This document shows, piece after piece, positions 21,754 to 34,692 of a stretch of DNA of 64,000 bases; position 1 is the stretch's first letter; each line of letters starts with the position of its first letter. Position numbers and translations under genes: made by a program. The notes below the pieces were generated by a model. That model was not told the DNA's origin, made no database searches, and saw only the letters and a list, made by a program, of their open reading frames with translations. Source of the DNA: Colias croceus (lineage: Eukaryota; Arthropoda; Insecta; Lepidoptera; Pieridae); assembly GCF_905220415.1 (NCBI RefSeq), contig NC_059542.1, positions 5,270,001 to 5,334,000 of the forward strand. The letters run 5' to 3'.

Positions 21754-24700
21754 ATGTGTATTATACGATTTTTCACGTGTGAAGCGTTTAGTGCGCATAA
21801 AACTAAAGATATATTGGATAAATTGCGACAAGTAGATAATGATGTTTTGAATTTATCCACTGAAATTTGCTATCATGTGGAACTCGCGGAAGGATGCGAC
21901 TTTCTGAATATCAACCAAATAAAAATTTTGCAATGGTTACTTAGCTCTCCCTTACAACCGCATTCTTTAAAGAACGAATCAATCTATAAATTCATTGATG
22001 ATAATCAAATTATTATCGAAATAGGACCAAGGTAATACTTTTATTTTTTAGTTTTAATTTAATATATTTTTTCTTGAATTAAATTAGTTTTTACTCCATT
22101 AATTAAACGTTTTGTAATAAAATATTACTTGATTACTATCTAACTCGAAATGCAACTTGTATCATGCCACAATATTAAGTTTTTGGCGCAATATTGTTTT
22201 CCTTTCTATATTTCCAATAATATCACATTGACTGTTTTACCAAAGCAAATAAGTACATATAAGTAGTAGGTAATTCAACATAAAAAAGTCGTACTGCTGT
22301 ACAATGCATACAGTGGACCCAATCATTCAGCTACTTTTAATAGTATGCAATCCATTCATCCAATTAATAAAACTCTGAAGTTAATAACATGGTTTTAAAC
22401 TGTACATTTTCTTGTTTTGATAGTTGTATTATTAAGACTGCTGTAAAACTTCAGATTGTTGTAAGCTATATAATTATTATGTACTTAATGTTTTGTTATA
22501 GATTTAATTTCTCAACAGCCGACTCAAGTAACTCTGTACAAATTTGTGAAAGTGTTGGTCTACGTGATGTTATCAGACTTGAAGTGTCTACCAGATATAT
22601 CATCACTTTCAATAATGCTAAAACTGTCAGCAAAAGTTTATTTGAAGAGTTGGCTGCACCATTACACGACAGGATGACACAGTGTATTTACACCAAGGAA
22701 AATCTTCCACGTTATAGTTTTAATGAAGGTTTACCAAAAGACTTGGAACCATGGTATGTTGTGCCTCTCCAAAAAGAAGGAATGCCAGCAATGGAAAAAG
22801 TGAACCAAAAACTAGGTATTTAATTGCACTAATTAAAAATATGCAAATTACATGAAATTATTTCCAATACAAGTTACAGTTACGCATTTCCTTAAACATT
22901 GTAAATTAATTAACTTAAAAATCGAATATTGTGATTTATACCTACTACCTTGAACGGAAAACTGAAATATAGTTTTCTAATTGTTATAATATAAGGTTGT
23001 CTAATGTTAAATTTTTGCATTGAATAATTGCCTATTTATCTCAATTCAATGTAGGTTTGGCGTTTGATACTTGGGACATGCAATTCTATATGGACTTATT
23101 TGTTAATAAGCTAAAGAGAGATCCAACTAGTGTTGAATTATTTGACCTTGCCCAGAGCAATAGTGAACATTCGAGACATTGGTTTTTCAAGGTAAGATTT
23201 ATGAGTTAAATTTAAACTATATATAAACAAATGAAACTGGGAAATGACTAAACAAAAGAAAGTAATAATTGATTAATGTTTATCTATATTTATATAAAAA
23301 AATGAAACCCGTTTTGCATTGTCACGGCATCACGGCTGAACCGATTTTGATAATTCTTTTTTTTAAATGTTTGTAGAAGTCCAAGGATGGTTCTTATGTA
23401 GAGAAAACGTAAACATGTACAATGAGCGAAGCCAGGGCAGACCGCTAGTAATGATATAAAGTGGAATAAATGTTAGTTTATATCATATTGTTAATTTATG
23501 ATAGTACTTGTCTGTTATAAGTAACAAAATTTTGAACTTGTTTACAATAAACTGCCATTGCTTATCAAAATTACTGATGTAATACCCACTACAGTAAATG
23601 GAATAGTTTTTCATAAGATAAATATGTATTATTTTTAACTACCTACCTTTTTATTGCTTATTGATAACATCTTACTATTAATAATTTTGTAGAACTGTAA
23701 CTGTGTTATCTACTTGCATAGTAACAAAAAATCTTAATCTTTTAGGGTAAAATGATATTAGATGGCCAAGAAATCAATGAGTCTTTAATTGATATGGTTG
23801 CATCAACACAAAAGTTTTCAAATGACAATAATGTAATCAAATTTGGGGATAACAGCAGGTAATTTTATGAAACTATCTTTGACTTTCATTAAAAAAAGAA
23901 GGATTTTATGGTGTGAACTGTTTAAATTTATTTTGATATATGTATATTATTAAGATCTGTGACTTAGTTTGTTCTAAACTATTGGAGATAAAATGATCTA
24001 ACTTTTAATTGACAAATAGTTAACTACTACATTTCTAATAGAGTTCAATAAGAGTTCAATAGAGTGACTATATTAAAGTTTTGTATTGTTAAACAATTCA
24101 ATTTGATTTTTAAACATAAAAATAGATTTCGTTATCCTCTTGCTATATAAAAAAGCTTTAAGTTTATTGTACATGTTCATTTGTACTTATATGTTTTTAA
24201 TTTTAGTGCAATAAAAGGTTTCAAACACACAAAATTGCGGCCAAGTGATGTAAAGGTTCCTTCACAAGTGATATCTGAACAAACCGAGTCAGATATAATA
24301 TTCACAGCTGAGACTCATAACATGCCCACTGCGGTGGCCCCGTTCAGTGGGGCGACGACGGGTACGGGGGGCAGAATAAGGGATGTACAAGGTGTGGGCC
24401 GTGGAGGGCATACAGTAGCGGGTACTGCTGGATATAGTGTGGGCAACTTGTTGATTCCAGGTGAGAAATACTGTACAATAATTATTATGCAAATTGTGAA
24501 ATTAGGAGAGAAATACATGCATGCAAAGCATGTATGGATACATCTTAGATTTTTATCAAAATTTCATATTCCTCCAACTTTAGGCTTTTAATATACTGAC
24601 ACTATCTTCAATGAGAGCTGGATATTTTAATGACATTCAAATCCGTTTTTCTTCCACATAGTAATTGAAAATAGATTTAGGTATATATTTTTATATTCTC

Positions 24701-27700
24701 AAAATTTCAAATGTTTAACTTTGACGGTTCATGAGATACACAGCCTGGTGAAAGTCGGATGGACAGACAGACATAAATCGAAGTCTCAGTAATACGGCCC
24801 GTTTTAACCTTTCGGTACGGAACCCTAAAATTACTCCCTTTCCAGTTTCCAATCTCAATGACGCAATATGGCGCTGTGATCTAAATACCGATATTATCTA
24901 TTAATATTATGATTATCATTATGACGACATGTTATTATGTTTGCATAAAAACAACTTATTCATAACAACAAATTATTTCATCAAATTTACGACAATTACT
25001 TGTTTTTGATAAAATATTGAGTGGGTTCATAAATTTTAATAAGTACCTACCGTTATACATAAGTAAGTAAGATGTTATCTTAAAAGGTTGTTTATACATA
25101 TTTAAAAGTACAATGGTAAATTATAGTTTTTGAAGTGAAACTTCTTTATCGGAGTTGGAAAAAAATTTAGTGTAACATTTTTTCGTTACGCGTGACTTTT
25201 TTCCGTTATGCGCCATCTTTTTCTTACCATAAAGTAGGTAATTATTTTTTGAAAAATAAGGTCATGCAGAAGTTTCACTTCTCACGCGTGTACACTAGTA
25301 CACGCGTCACGCACACATTTTTTTATGTATCATATGTCTATCTACCTACACACATTCATGAATTTCATGTGCTTACATAATTTAACGTTATAATTTTATG
25401 AAACTAGGCTATGACTTACCTTGGGAAGAAAAGGACTGGAAATATCCCAACAACTTTGCTAGCCCTCTGCAAATTATTATAGAGGCGAGTAATGGAGCTT
25501 CTGACTATGGAAATAAGTTCGGAGAACCACTTGTATCAGGTATTTACATACCTATATTATTATGTCAATAAAGTATAGATGATTCAGGTAAATACAATAA
25601 ACTAATAGAAATTAAATTTATTTGGTTGAATAGATAGATTGGCTTTTGTGAAACGATAGACGACGAAAATTTTATTAAATACAAAATGTATCTAAGTAAA
25701 CATAATTTTAATAGTTTTTTGAATTAAATCATTTCTATCAGATGCTTAATATATTTTTATTTTCGTAGGATTTGTTCAGTCATATGGATTGGAAAATGGT
25801 GACAATATTCGCGAAGAGTTCATAAAACCCATAATGTTCAGTGGTGGTATTGGTTACATGCCTCACAATATGATCAAGAAGAATAAGCCGGAGAAAGGTA
25901 AACAATTTTTAATTTTAAATTAATTATTAATAATTTAAATAATGCGATAGAAGTTTCAAGCGCGTGTTCCTGAACTAATTAAAAAAAAGTTTTAGTTCTT
26001 TAGTTACTCATGTTATAAAACTGAAGAGTTTGTACGATTGTTTTTTCGAACTTTAGTATCTCAACAGCTACGGGCCGAATGTTTCGGTTGAATATTATTT
26101 TTATCGAAATCTTTAAAGTATTACCAATATGATTTAATATAATCAAATTAAAATGTAGCAAAAATGCAATTATCGCATAATTAAATGAAATGTTTTTTTT
26201 TTCGTGCAGGCATGTTATTAGTAAAAGTGGGGGGTCCAGTATATCGTATCGGAGTAGGAGGTGGGGCCGCTTCTTCCGTGGCTGTACAGGGTGGTGATTC
26301 CAGAGATCACGCTTTGGACTTTGGTGCTGTGCAAAGAGGTAATTTATAGAAAGATAATAATTTAAAACAAAGTTTTTAGTATCTAGTCAATATTGAGTGT
26401 GACCAAGCGGGAGATCGTAGGTCATACTAATATATATTAGGAAAATTTAATAGCCCAATATTTCTTACATCAGGCGGTAATTTTTCTGTGATTACTTATT
26501 ATTCAATGTTAATGCTCATTGAGAGTAAAGCTTACTAATTATGATTACATAAGTGTGCCCTAAAATAATATTATATTTTCTTTCAAGGCGATGCTGAGAT
26601 GGGAAATCGTCTCAATAGAGTTGTGAGAGGATGTCTTGAAGCTGATATTAATCCTGTTGAATGTAAGTTTCTTTCTAAAACTATTTAATGTTATCAGTAC
26701 ACTCTTTACAGACAACCGATATTAGTAAGCCATTAATTGCATTTTCAGTATTTATCAGTGTCGATCTTATTAAAACATTTTTATACTGCTACAACTCATA
26801 ACTATAGAAAATAAAACCCGGAAAAGTGCTAGTCGGAGTGCTCGGGGCGCGAGGCCCCGAGCGCTCCGACAAACTTATTTTTTATTATGTTATAAATTTA
26901 AAATGTATTAAGCATTCATTTTGAGAACTACGGTTTGGAATTCGTATAATCTTTCGTCAGTTTGTCCTAAACTTTAATAAACAACGAAACATAGAATATT
27001 GACTCTTTCTAAATATTCCAGCGATCCACGATCAAGGTGCAGGCGGTAACGGTAATGTGTTGAAGGAGTTAGTGGAACCGGAAGGTGCTGTGGTTTTCAC
27101 CAAAGAGTTCCAATTGGGTGATCCCACTATCACCACGCTAGAGCTGTGGGGTGCTGAGTACCAAGAAAACGACGCTTTACTGTGTAAGAAGGAAAATAGG
27201 AATATACTTGAAGGTCAGTTATTAAGTGTTATTTTTTGTGAATTTAATCTTTATTATGTCTGACAAAAGGATTTAAATAATATGTAACAAAAAGTGATTT
27301 GATGAAAGTACAGTGTAACATTGTATTAATTTTATGTTTTATTGCTAACTGATGTCAATTAAAGGACCGGTAAATGAGGTAAATATTACTTATTGTACTT
27401 ACTTATTGTAAGAATAAGTCAATTTGTTAATCAACTTTCTTTAAATAAAGAAATAATTAAATGCTTTCGTCTAAAAAAATCGTTTTAGTCGGGTGACATG
27501 TTCAGAAACTTGTGTCACACCAAAACCTCACGAGCGCGATCGCAGGTATAACGAGAGAGAGACGGACCGATATCCCGTCTCATCTCGAGCGCAGCCAAGA
27601 CTGCATTATGTTATCACGTAAACATCTCGATCGTAAACCTACTTTACAAACAACCAATTTTTTTTTAATGGAAAAAACATTTCTAATTTATTGTAGAAAT

Positions 27701-30700
27701 ATGCCGTCGTGAGAGATGCCCAGTGTCGTTTGTTGGTGAAGTGACTGGTGACGGTTACATGAGCCTTGTAGAAGATTCCTATAATGACGCCTATATACAG
27801 AGATCTAACAGACAGAAACCAGACATTGCTTCCAAAATGCCGTATGATTTACACTTGGAAGCCGTTTTAGGTATGTATTTTTTAAACTTGGTTATAAGAA
27901 ATCTGCAACATTTGTATACATATTATAAGGGATATAATTTTTTTCATTGTTTTTTAATTGTTTTATTTAATGATGCGCCTATTTGATAATTTTATTTAGT
28001 TACACATTAAGTCAATAAAATTTAAACTTTATATTCAATATCAATAGTCGATACTTATAATATTTGCCTTTATTTCCTATGATGACTAAAAAAAATGAAT
28101 ACCTGGCCTGGCTTCTATAACGAATAAATCTATTTACAGGCAACATGCCAAGAAAAACATTCAACTTGCAATCTGAGAAGAGAACAAAACTGCCTCTTTC
28201 CTTGCCAAATGATATCACAGTAGAAAAAGCACTAAATAGAGTGTTGAGGCTTGTTAATGTTGCCAGTAAGCGCTATTTAACCAACAAGGTGAGTTTATTA
28301 TATTAGGTAATACGTTTACATATTTACAGTTTTATTATTTTGTAATTTGCAAATTCTAAAGATTTTACATTACACTTACATTGTTGATACCTATATCTCA
28401 TATTTTCTTCTTATATTATTGACGAATTTAATATTTCTCAGGTTGATCGTTGTGTTACTGGTCTAATAGCGCAACAACAGTGTGTAGGGCCGCTTCACAC
28501 ACCCCTATCCGACTATGCGATTATCGCCTTATCGTATAACGAACTTGTTGGCTCAGCAACGTCTATCGGCACTCAGAACATAAAGGGATTGTTGGATCCC
28601 GCCGCTGGTGCCCGACTTTCGCTTGGAGAAGCTCTCACTAATTTGGTAAGGAAATAAGTTTTATGCAGCTATCATAAATGGAATCTTCTATGATTAATAG
28701 AAATAGGATTAAATAATAATGGTAATTGGTTATTATCTAATGAATATTACATCTGAAGAAAAAATTCAATTCGAAAACCCTTTTTTACCATTTACGTTCA
28801 ATAATTTTGACTCAAAGTTACGATGAAATAAATAATACAATTTATTATATAATTGTATAATATTGAAAAACTCTGCCTACGAGTGAGTTATACAGGCAGA
28901 GTTTTATACTGTAGAATTTGAATATTACTATCTTTTAACAGGTGGAGATTTATTATAACTGTCTATAGTACATTAATGTTTTTTTTTATATAGGTATTCG
29001 CGGGTATATCAGACTTGGAAGATGTAAAGTGTTCCGGAAACTGGATGTGGCCGGGTAAAACGGGAACACAGGGTGGAGCACTAGTGATAGCTTGTAAGGC
29101 GCTCACTGTCGCTATGGCGGAGTTGGGAGTGGCCGTCGATGGCGGAAAGGATTCGTTATCTATGTGCGCTAGTGTGGAGGGGAAAACAGGTAATTATTGA
29201 TATAGGAGCGTTTTAATAGTTGTATCGCTCAACTAAAGTGATCAATAGATGGCGCGCGGTAGACACATAAAACTGAAAGAGTAGAATAAATTCGATCGCT
29301 CTGGCGGGTCACGAGTGGCCGAGTTGGTCAGGCATCCGCCCCGGAATGGCGCGAAAGGATGCGGGTTCGAGTCCCTCGTGATCGATTTTTTTCTATTCTT
29401 TATAAATTTATAAAGTGATACAGGTAATATTATAAACATATTAAAATAATTATTTGCTGTGATGGAATTTTATATGAAATTTTGGTGGCATTTTTTTTTG
29501 CAAATTACGAATTATTAGAAATATCTGTCAATTACTAATACTTTTTTTTATTTTCAGTCCAATCACCAGGAACATTGGTTATATCCACATATGCTCCTTG
29601 CCCCGATATCACAGTGAAGATAGAACCTGCTCTTATTAAGGAAGGTTCAGTGTTGGTTCACGTTCCCGCTTCTGCAGGACAGTATAGGTGATTATTATTT
29701 GATAAAATAAATAGTAATAATAAATACAGACTTAAGTTTTTTTAATAGTATACAGTTTTAAATTATTATTATTTATCAATAAAGGTATGGGTTTTGCTGG
29801 GTTCAAAAATAGATAGTCGTTAATCATTATTATAATTATTGACAAAAAATATTTAAAAGCAATTACATAATAATATGTTGTTTGCTTTTAGAATTGGCGG
29901 TTCAGCTTTGGCACAATGCTATAAGCAACTGGGAGACAATCCACCAGACTTGGACAATCCTAAAGTATTGAAATCGTTGTTCAAAGTAACACAGAAACTT
30001 CTCAAAGGTATTGTATAACATGGAATTTTTAATGTATTTTGCGAAACATTGTGAAAACGAGGAAAAGTATTCCCTTGATTAAAATAGGTAATTGATTTGT
30101 GAAATCTTTATTTTTTTTTAGAAAAGAAACTTCTATCCGGTCACGACATTAGCGAAGGAGGTTTTATAACAACAGTTTTGGAGATGGGTATCGGTGGTAT
30201 CCGTGGTTTGGAATTAGATTTACAAGTAGATGCTAAAGTACCACTTATCAACGCACTGTTTAGTGAAGAACTTGGTATTGTACTTGAAGTTGACCAGAAT
30301 GATGTTCAATACGTCTTGAATGAATATAACAAGAGTGGTGTTAGTGCTAAAGCGATTGGTAAAGCTGGGAAATATGGCATGCAATCTGAGGTAAGTTAAT
30401 AATGGATCAAATATATCTAATGTAGTAAAAATTTTTGTGTATTGCCTGAAATACTATTTGTTGCATAGTTTTGGTCACTAGTACAAGAAGTGATGTCAAA
30501 AATCACATTGATTGATTTTAGTATACAATAAGTCAGCAGTTTAACTTATTAACCAGTTTAATGTTTAATTATTTGTTATCCTTAATACGTAATGTTATAA
30601 TTTTTGTAGGTGATTGTTAAAGTGAATGGGCAGAAGGTTCTGGATTCCAAACTAATCAATGTGTTTAGAATGTGGGAGGAGACTAGCTACCAATTGGAAT

Positions 30701-33700
30701 GCTTGCAAGCTAACTCTGAATGTATAAAACAAGAATGGGATGGTAAGATATAATTTTTTACATCATCTGTCGCATGAAATAACGTATTTAAATGTATTAA
30801 TGTATTATAATGGTGAGTAATGTAATATCTATGTATTCAGTTTCAATTTTACTAGTAGAATTAATATTTATGCTACTAAAAACACATAAAATATTTTACA
30901 AAAATTATAGTTTGTAATTGTTTCTATATCTAGGTTTGGAAAAACGTAAGGGGGTAACATACAGTGTCTCGTTCGACCCCTCAGCGGCGGTTGTCAAAAC
31001 TAAGTCTGTGAAAGTTGCAGTTCTCCGTGAAGAAGGTATTTAATATTTATCATCTCTAAAAATATCATATCTTGAGAAATATTTCTAACATATTTACTGA
31101 AAATCAGTGTTGCTGTAAACAGTAGCGGTATACGCTGAATATATGTAGTGCCACACACGTCTATTACATGAATATATGTAAATATAATAAAAAGTTATTT
31201 CTATATTTCTTGCATTAATTTAATTTTATTTGTATAGGTACAAACGGTGACCGTGAAATGATTGCGTCTCTCATGATGGCGAACTTTGAAGTTTTCGATG
31301 TTACTATGAGCGATTTGCAATCGAAGAAGATTACACTTGATGCATTCCAAGGATTGGTGTTCCCCGGTGGATTCAGTTATGCTGGTAAGTAAATACTATT
31401 AGTTTATTTAATCAATCAAATCAATAGAATTTTATTACCTACGAAAAGACAAAATTCCATGTTTATTTTTAATTAAATTTTTATGTATTTTATTGTTTTT
31501 GAAAATACTGCAATCTACCCTCTTTTTCAATTGTTATTCGTAGGTGTAAACTGTCCATATTTAAATATAACTTCTCTTTAAGTATATTACTGGTGTGTAT
31601 ACTTTATACACAACAAATTTATTATATTTCTGTAGTTTTCTAAGTTAATTACTTAAGAAAAAAAATCTAACATTGTTTTTCTGTCTATAGACACACTGGG
31701 TTCCGCCAAAGGCTGGGCCGCCGGTATCCTCTTCTCTGAAGCGCTATACAATCAGTTCTTGCACTTCAAGAACAGAAAGGATACGTTTTCGCTGGGCGTG
31801 TGCAACGGTTGCCAATTGATGGCACTCTTGGGCTGGATCGATCCGGAACAAAACAACACGGCCCTGCGCAAGACGCAAATATTCCTCGATCATAATTTAT
31901 CTGAGAGGTACATGATTTATTAAGCTTTCAAAAATGCTTAATCGAAACACCTTTTACTACTAATCAAGCATTAAAATAATGTGTAATAGAAAATTTAATG
32001 CCGTTTGTATTTGTAATGTGGTTCTCGGCCGTTTAAAACTAATTTACAGAATTAATTTTGTTCTATATTTATAGTAGAGCCATTTTAATAGGCAACATTT
32101 GACAGTTCAACAAAATTCAACAACGTAACCTAGTAACAACGACATAGAATAAAATGATATTTCGTTTTGTTAGAACTGCACATTTGCTTAACTTTTTTCA
32201 ATTACGATTACATATTTATAATAATAATGACCGATACAAGAAATTTTAAGATTTCATTTTACTGATAAACCATACTAAACATATTAAACAATTTCTGAAT
32301 TGAAGAACTGACGTCGCTACAATTTTGCGTCAATAAACCTTTTTTCTTTTTAAATACCAGAGACGTTACTCTAAAAATCGAAATCTGACATCTAGAATCG
32401 AATGCATTGATTACTTGTGAATAAAAATCATCATAAATTAATAAATTCGATTGACAAATGTTACAAATCCGTATCGATTAATTCACTTTAATCGATGTTT
32501 TTAAGCAGGTTACCTCTCTTCGAAGATAAAATTGATAGACGTCAAATGTTGCCTATTAAAATGGCTCGACTATAATATTTATGATATTGAAAAAAATCAA
32601 GTTATTAAAGTTAAAAAAAATAATTCTATCATAGATTCGAATGTCGCTGGAGTGCAGTGAAAATTACCGAGGACACGACCAAGCAAGATGTTTGGTTCAA
32701 AGGAATGGGCGGCAGTGTGCTTGGCGTGTGGGTAGCGCACGGTGAAGGGAGATTTACTTTATCTAACCCTGTGATGGACCAATTGCATAAGAATAGACAA
32801 GTCGCTATGCAATATGTGGACGATGAAGGAACACCTACGGAAGTCTACCCAATGAATCCTAATGGCAGTCCAAGTATGTTATATGTTTTAGCAGTGCAAA
32901 AGGCTTTGGCTTTTTATTATTCACTTTCTTTCAAATAATGATAAAATATTTGAATTTTTTATAAAATTACTAGCGGTCCGCCCCGGCTTTGCCCGTGGTA
33001 CATATGAAAAATAGATGTTGGCCGATTCTCAGACTTACCCGATATGCACAGAAAATTTCATGAGAATCGGTCAAGCCGTTTCGGAGGAGTATGCAGACTA
33101 ACATTGTGACACGAGAATTTTATATATAATAAGATTAAATATTCTTATATTCCCCTTTATCAATAAATTATCAAATCTCACGAAAAGTTGGTTTATTATA
33201 TCTAATTTTAATTATGAGATATTTCTGTATTTCATAAACACAAAGTTTAGATATTTTATGAAATTGTTCTTTAATTACCTCAAGATTTTTACTCAAAATT
33301 AATCAGGAATAATGTTAAGTATGAATAGAAAAAAAATTAGCTTTGATTGTTATCCATTTCAAACATGGGCGTAGCTAGCCATGGGCTCAAGGTGGGGCAA
33401 CAATAAAAAATAATATGTAACTAGCAACTGTATGTACCAAGTAGGTATGTACCCAAAGTTATATCCAGGTCTTCAAATGCCGGCGGCTGTACCGCCGGCA
33501 TTTCCGTAGGCATTCGCGAAGGCATTCGCAAAGGCACTCGCGAAGGCATTGATGCGCACACCTAATAAGGTGTTTTACACATCTTATTAGGTGTTTTGAA
33601 TAATTTTTGAACAATAGTTCACCTACCACACTACGAAATAGACCCAAAAATCTTCAGCCGTTTGGTCGCTGGGCGTATGACACTTGTTAGGTGTTAGTCA

Positions 33701-34087
33701 GTCAAAAGAGTTAGTAGGTACTTACTTCAATTTTTAGATTTGGTTTGGTATCTACCTACCTTCCAGGTTAAAGCTAGAGTGGGGCAAGTGCCCCACCCTG
33801 CCCCACCGTGGCTACGCCCATGATTTCAAACAAAAAAATCCTTTCAAACATACAATTTTAATTTACATTTTCTTCTAGTCGGCATAGCCGGAGTGAAATC
33901 GCCCGATGGTCGCCACGTGGCGATGATGCCTCATCCCGAACGCTGTGTATTACGTTGGCAATGCCCAGCACCACAAGCTAGAAGTGTTACTACTGTCAAC
34001 CCGGCTAGCAACGCTTCACCGTGGCTACATCTCTTCCAAAACGCTTACACTTGGGCCGCAACACAAAACAAGACTTCAAAAGCATAA
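21754..34087 (+). CDS. PFAS: Phosphoribosylformylglycinamidine synthase (FGAM synthase)
   Basis: Twenty-three exons join in phase to 1345 aa: 21754-22031, 22502-22815, 23055-23191, 23746-23858, 24207-24460, 25408-25539, 25769-25897, 26210-26338, 26588-26662, 27022-27213, 27697-27870, 28140-28288, 28442-28645, 28994-29189, 29558-29687, 29892-30007, 30122-30390, 30610-30742, 30934-31035, 31238-31384, 31691-31907, 32635-32873, 33879-34087. It catalyses FGAR + Gln + ATP to FGAM, step 4 of de novo purine synthesis, in the cytosol (purinosome). Order: N-terminal PurS-like part, two AIRS-type halves (TAETHNMPTAVAPFSGATTG near 314-333; GASDYGNKFGEP; GAVDGGKDSLSM-type motif), then a class I glutaminase with nucleophile Cys about 1162 (LGVCNGCQ) and His/Glu about 1295/1297 (PHPE). 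Length equals the animal norm. Fly homologue is ade2. Confidence 0.97.
23283..23448 (+). mobile_element. Helitron-like element in PFAS intron 3
   Basis: Starts TCTATATTTATATAAAA, contains GGCTGAACCGATTTTGATAA and ends GAGCGAAGCCAGGGCAGACCGCTAG. Same subfamily as the copies at 2580 and 63619. Confidence 0.6.
24650..24832. repeat. Dispersed repeat fragment in PFAS intron 5
   Basis: GGTTCATGAGATACACAGCC, then GGACAGACAGACATAA and CTTTCGGTACGGAACCCTAA, are blocks I recognise as recurrent in lepidopteran introns. The element class is uncertain. Confidence 0.4.
25131..25326 (+). mobile_element. MITE with GAAGTGAAACTTCTT ends in PFAS intron 5
   Basis: TGAAGTGAAACTTCTTTATC is mirrored by AGAAGTTTCACTTC at 25268-25281, followed by a GTGTACACTAGTACACGCG palindrome. 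Nearly the same sequence occurs at 49263-49490 in GLDC intron 13, including the TTAGTGTAACATTTTTTCG block. Confidence 0.7.
26835..26869. repeat. GC-rich hairpin in PFAS intron 9
   Basis: CGGAGTGCTCGGGGC and GCCCCGAGCGCTCCG pair over 15 positions with one wobble around a 5-base loop. It stands out in the AT-rich intron and is probably the start of a degraded dispersed repeat. Confidence 0.5.
27483..27668 (+). repeat. Dispersed repeat ending in a T run, PFAS intron 10
   Basis: Its 3' end (GTAAACCTACTTTACAAACA then ACCAATTTTTTTT) matches the 3' ends of the repeats at 40651 and 50696, while the 5' half differs. Possibly a SINE-like family with variable 5' part. Class not established. Confidence 0.45.
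28867..28905. repeat. Intronic hairpin in PFAS intron 13
   Basis: AAAACTCTGCCT and AGGCAGAGTTTT form a perfect 12-bp stem with a 15-base loop. It is too short for a typical pre-miRNA, and no homologous copy was seen elsewhere in the window. Confidence 0.4.
29308..29392 (+). ncRNA. tRNA-like RNA polymerase III unit in PFAS intron 14
   Basis: It has a perfect A box TGGCCGAGTTGG (29316-29327) and perfect B box GGTTCGAGTCC (29363-29373). Terminal segments TCACGAG and CTCGTGA can pair, and a T run follows at 29386-29392 as terminator. The D arm is of Ser/Leu type. The middle forms a GCATCC/GGATGC stem with an oversized loop rather than a normal anticodon arm, so I do not call a functional tRNA or an anticodon. 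It may be a tRNA pseudogene or the head of a SINE. Confidence 0.5.
32970..33134 (-). mobile_element. Helitron-like element, inverted, in PFAS intron 22
   Basis: On the minus strand it begins TCTTATTATATATA and ends in GGGCAAAGCCGGGGCGGACCGCTAG. Same subfamily as the copy at 2580. Confidence 0.6.
33364..33822. mobile_element. hAT-like element in PFAS intron 22 with 8-bp target duplication
   Basis: CATGGGCGTAGC at the left is inverted exactly at the right, with GC-rich GGGGCA blocks just inside both ends. ATTTCAAA flanks both sides (33356-33363, 33823-33830), an 8-bp duplication as made by hAT transposases. No transposase remains. It contains a small tandem array at 33506-33550. Confidence 0.8.
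33506..33550. repeat. 12-bp tandem repeat (AGGCATTCGCGA, about four units)
   Basis: AGGCATTCGCGA, AGGCATTCGCAA, AGGCACTCGCGA and AGGCATTGAT follow one another with small changes, inside the hAT-like element. Confidence 0.7.
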
Positions 34088-34692
34088 ATAGCGTACTTTA
34101 TAAGTGCCACTTTTATATGTTTTTATGAAATGTTATGTTTTATATATTACTCATAAGTTTTATGTGATTAGCATGGAAAATAGCTATTTGATTGAATATC
34201 AAGTTTGTATTCAAAGTTAATCATGTAGGTAAGAAATGTTTTTACTGGATGTTAATTTTTATTCCAGTTTTATTGAAAAGAAAACTTGAAGAGGCTTGGC
34301 TGTATTGTTATGTATAGAACAAAGAGCTGGGTTTCTTTTTGCTCTTCTTGTTATTTGAATAATGATTAAGATATCTTAAGATTCATGGAATGTATTCTCG
34401 AATATTTGAGTGTCATAATAGGATTATAATATATCACTTCATATACAGAACTTGTGCAATCAAATGAGGCATTTGTTTGGAATATTTTACATTCCATTTA
34501 TATCATGATCATGAGTTGTATTGCTGTTGTTTTTATAAAAAGAAAAAGCTGTTATAAAAATTAAAGAATATATTATGAAAATGTTCCATTCTAACATTCC
34601 TGTTATTATTAAGTTTTTATTATAAATTTTTTTATGTTAAAAAAAATAAATTTTTTATATTGTAACATGTTATTATTGTCTCAACAAATGAC

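Noticed and set aside
29308..29392. Functional tRNA-Ser or tRNA-Leu gene
   Set aside because: Promoter boxes are perfect, but no standard 5-bp anticodon stem with a 7-base loop can be drawn, so only a tRNA-like unit is reported.
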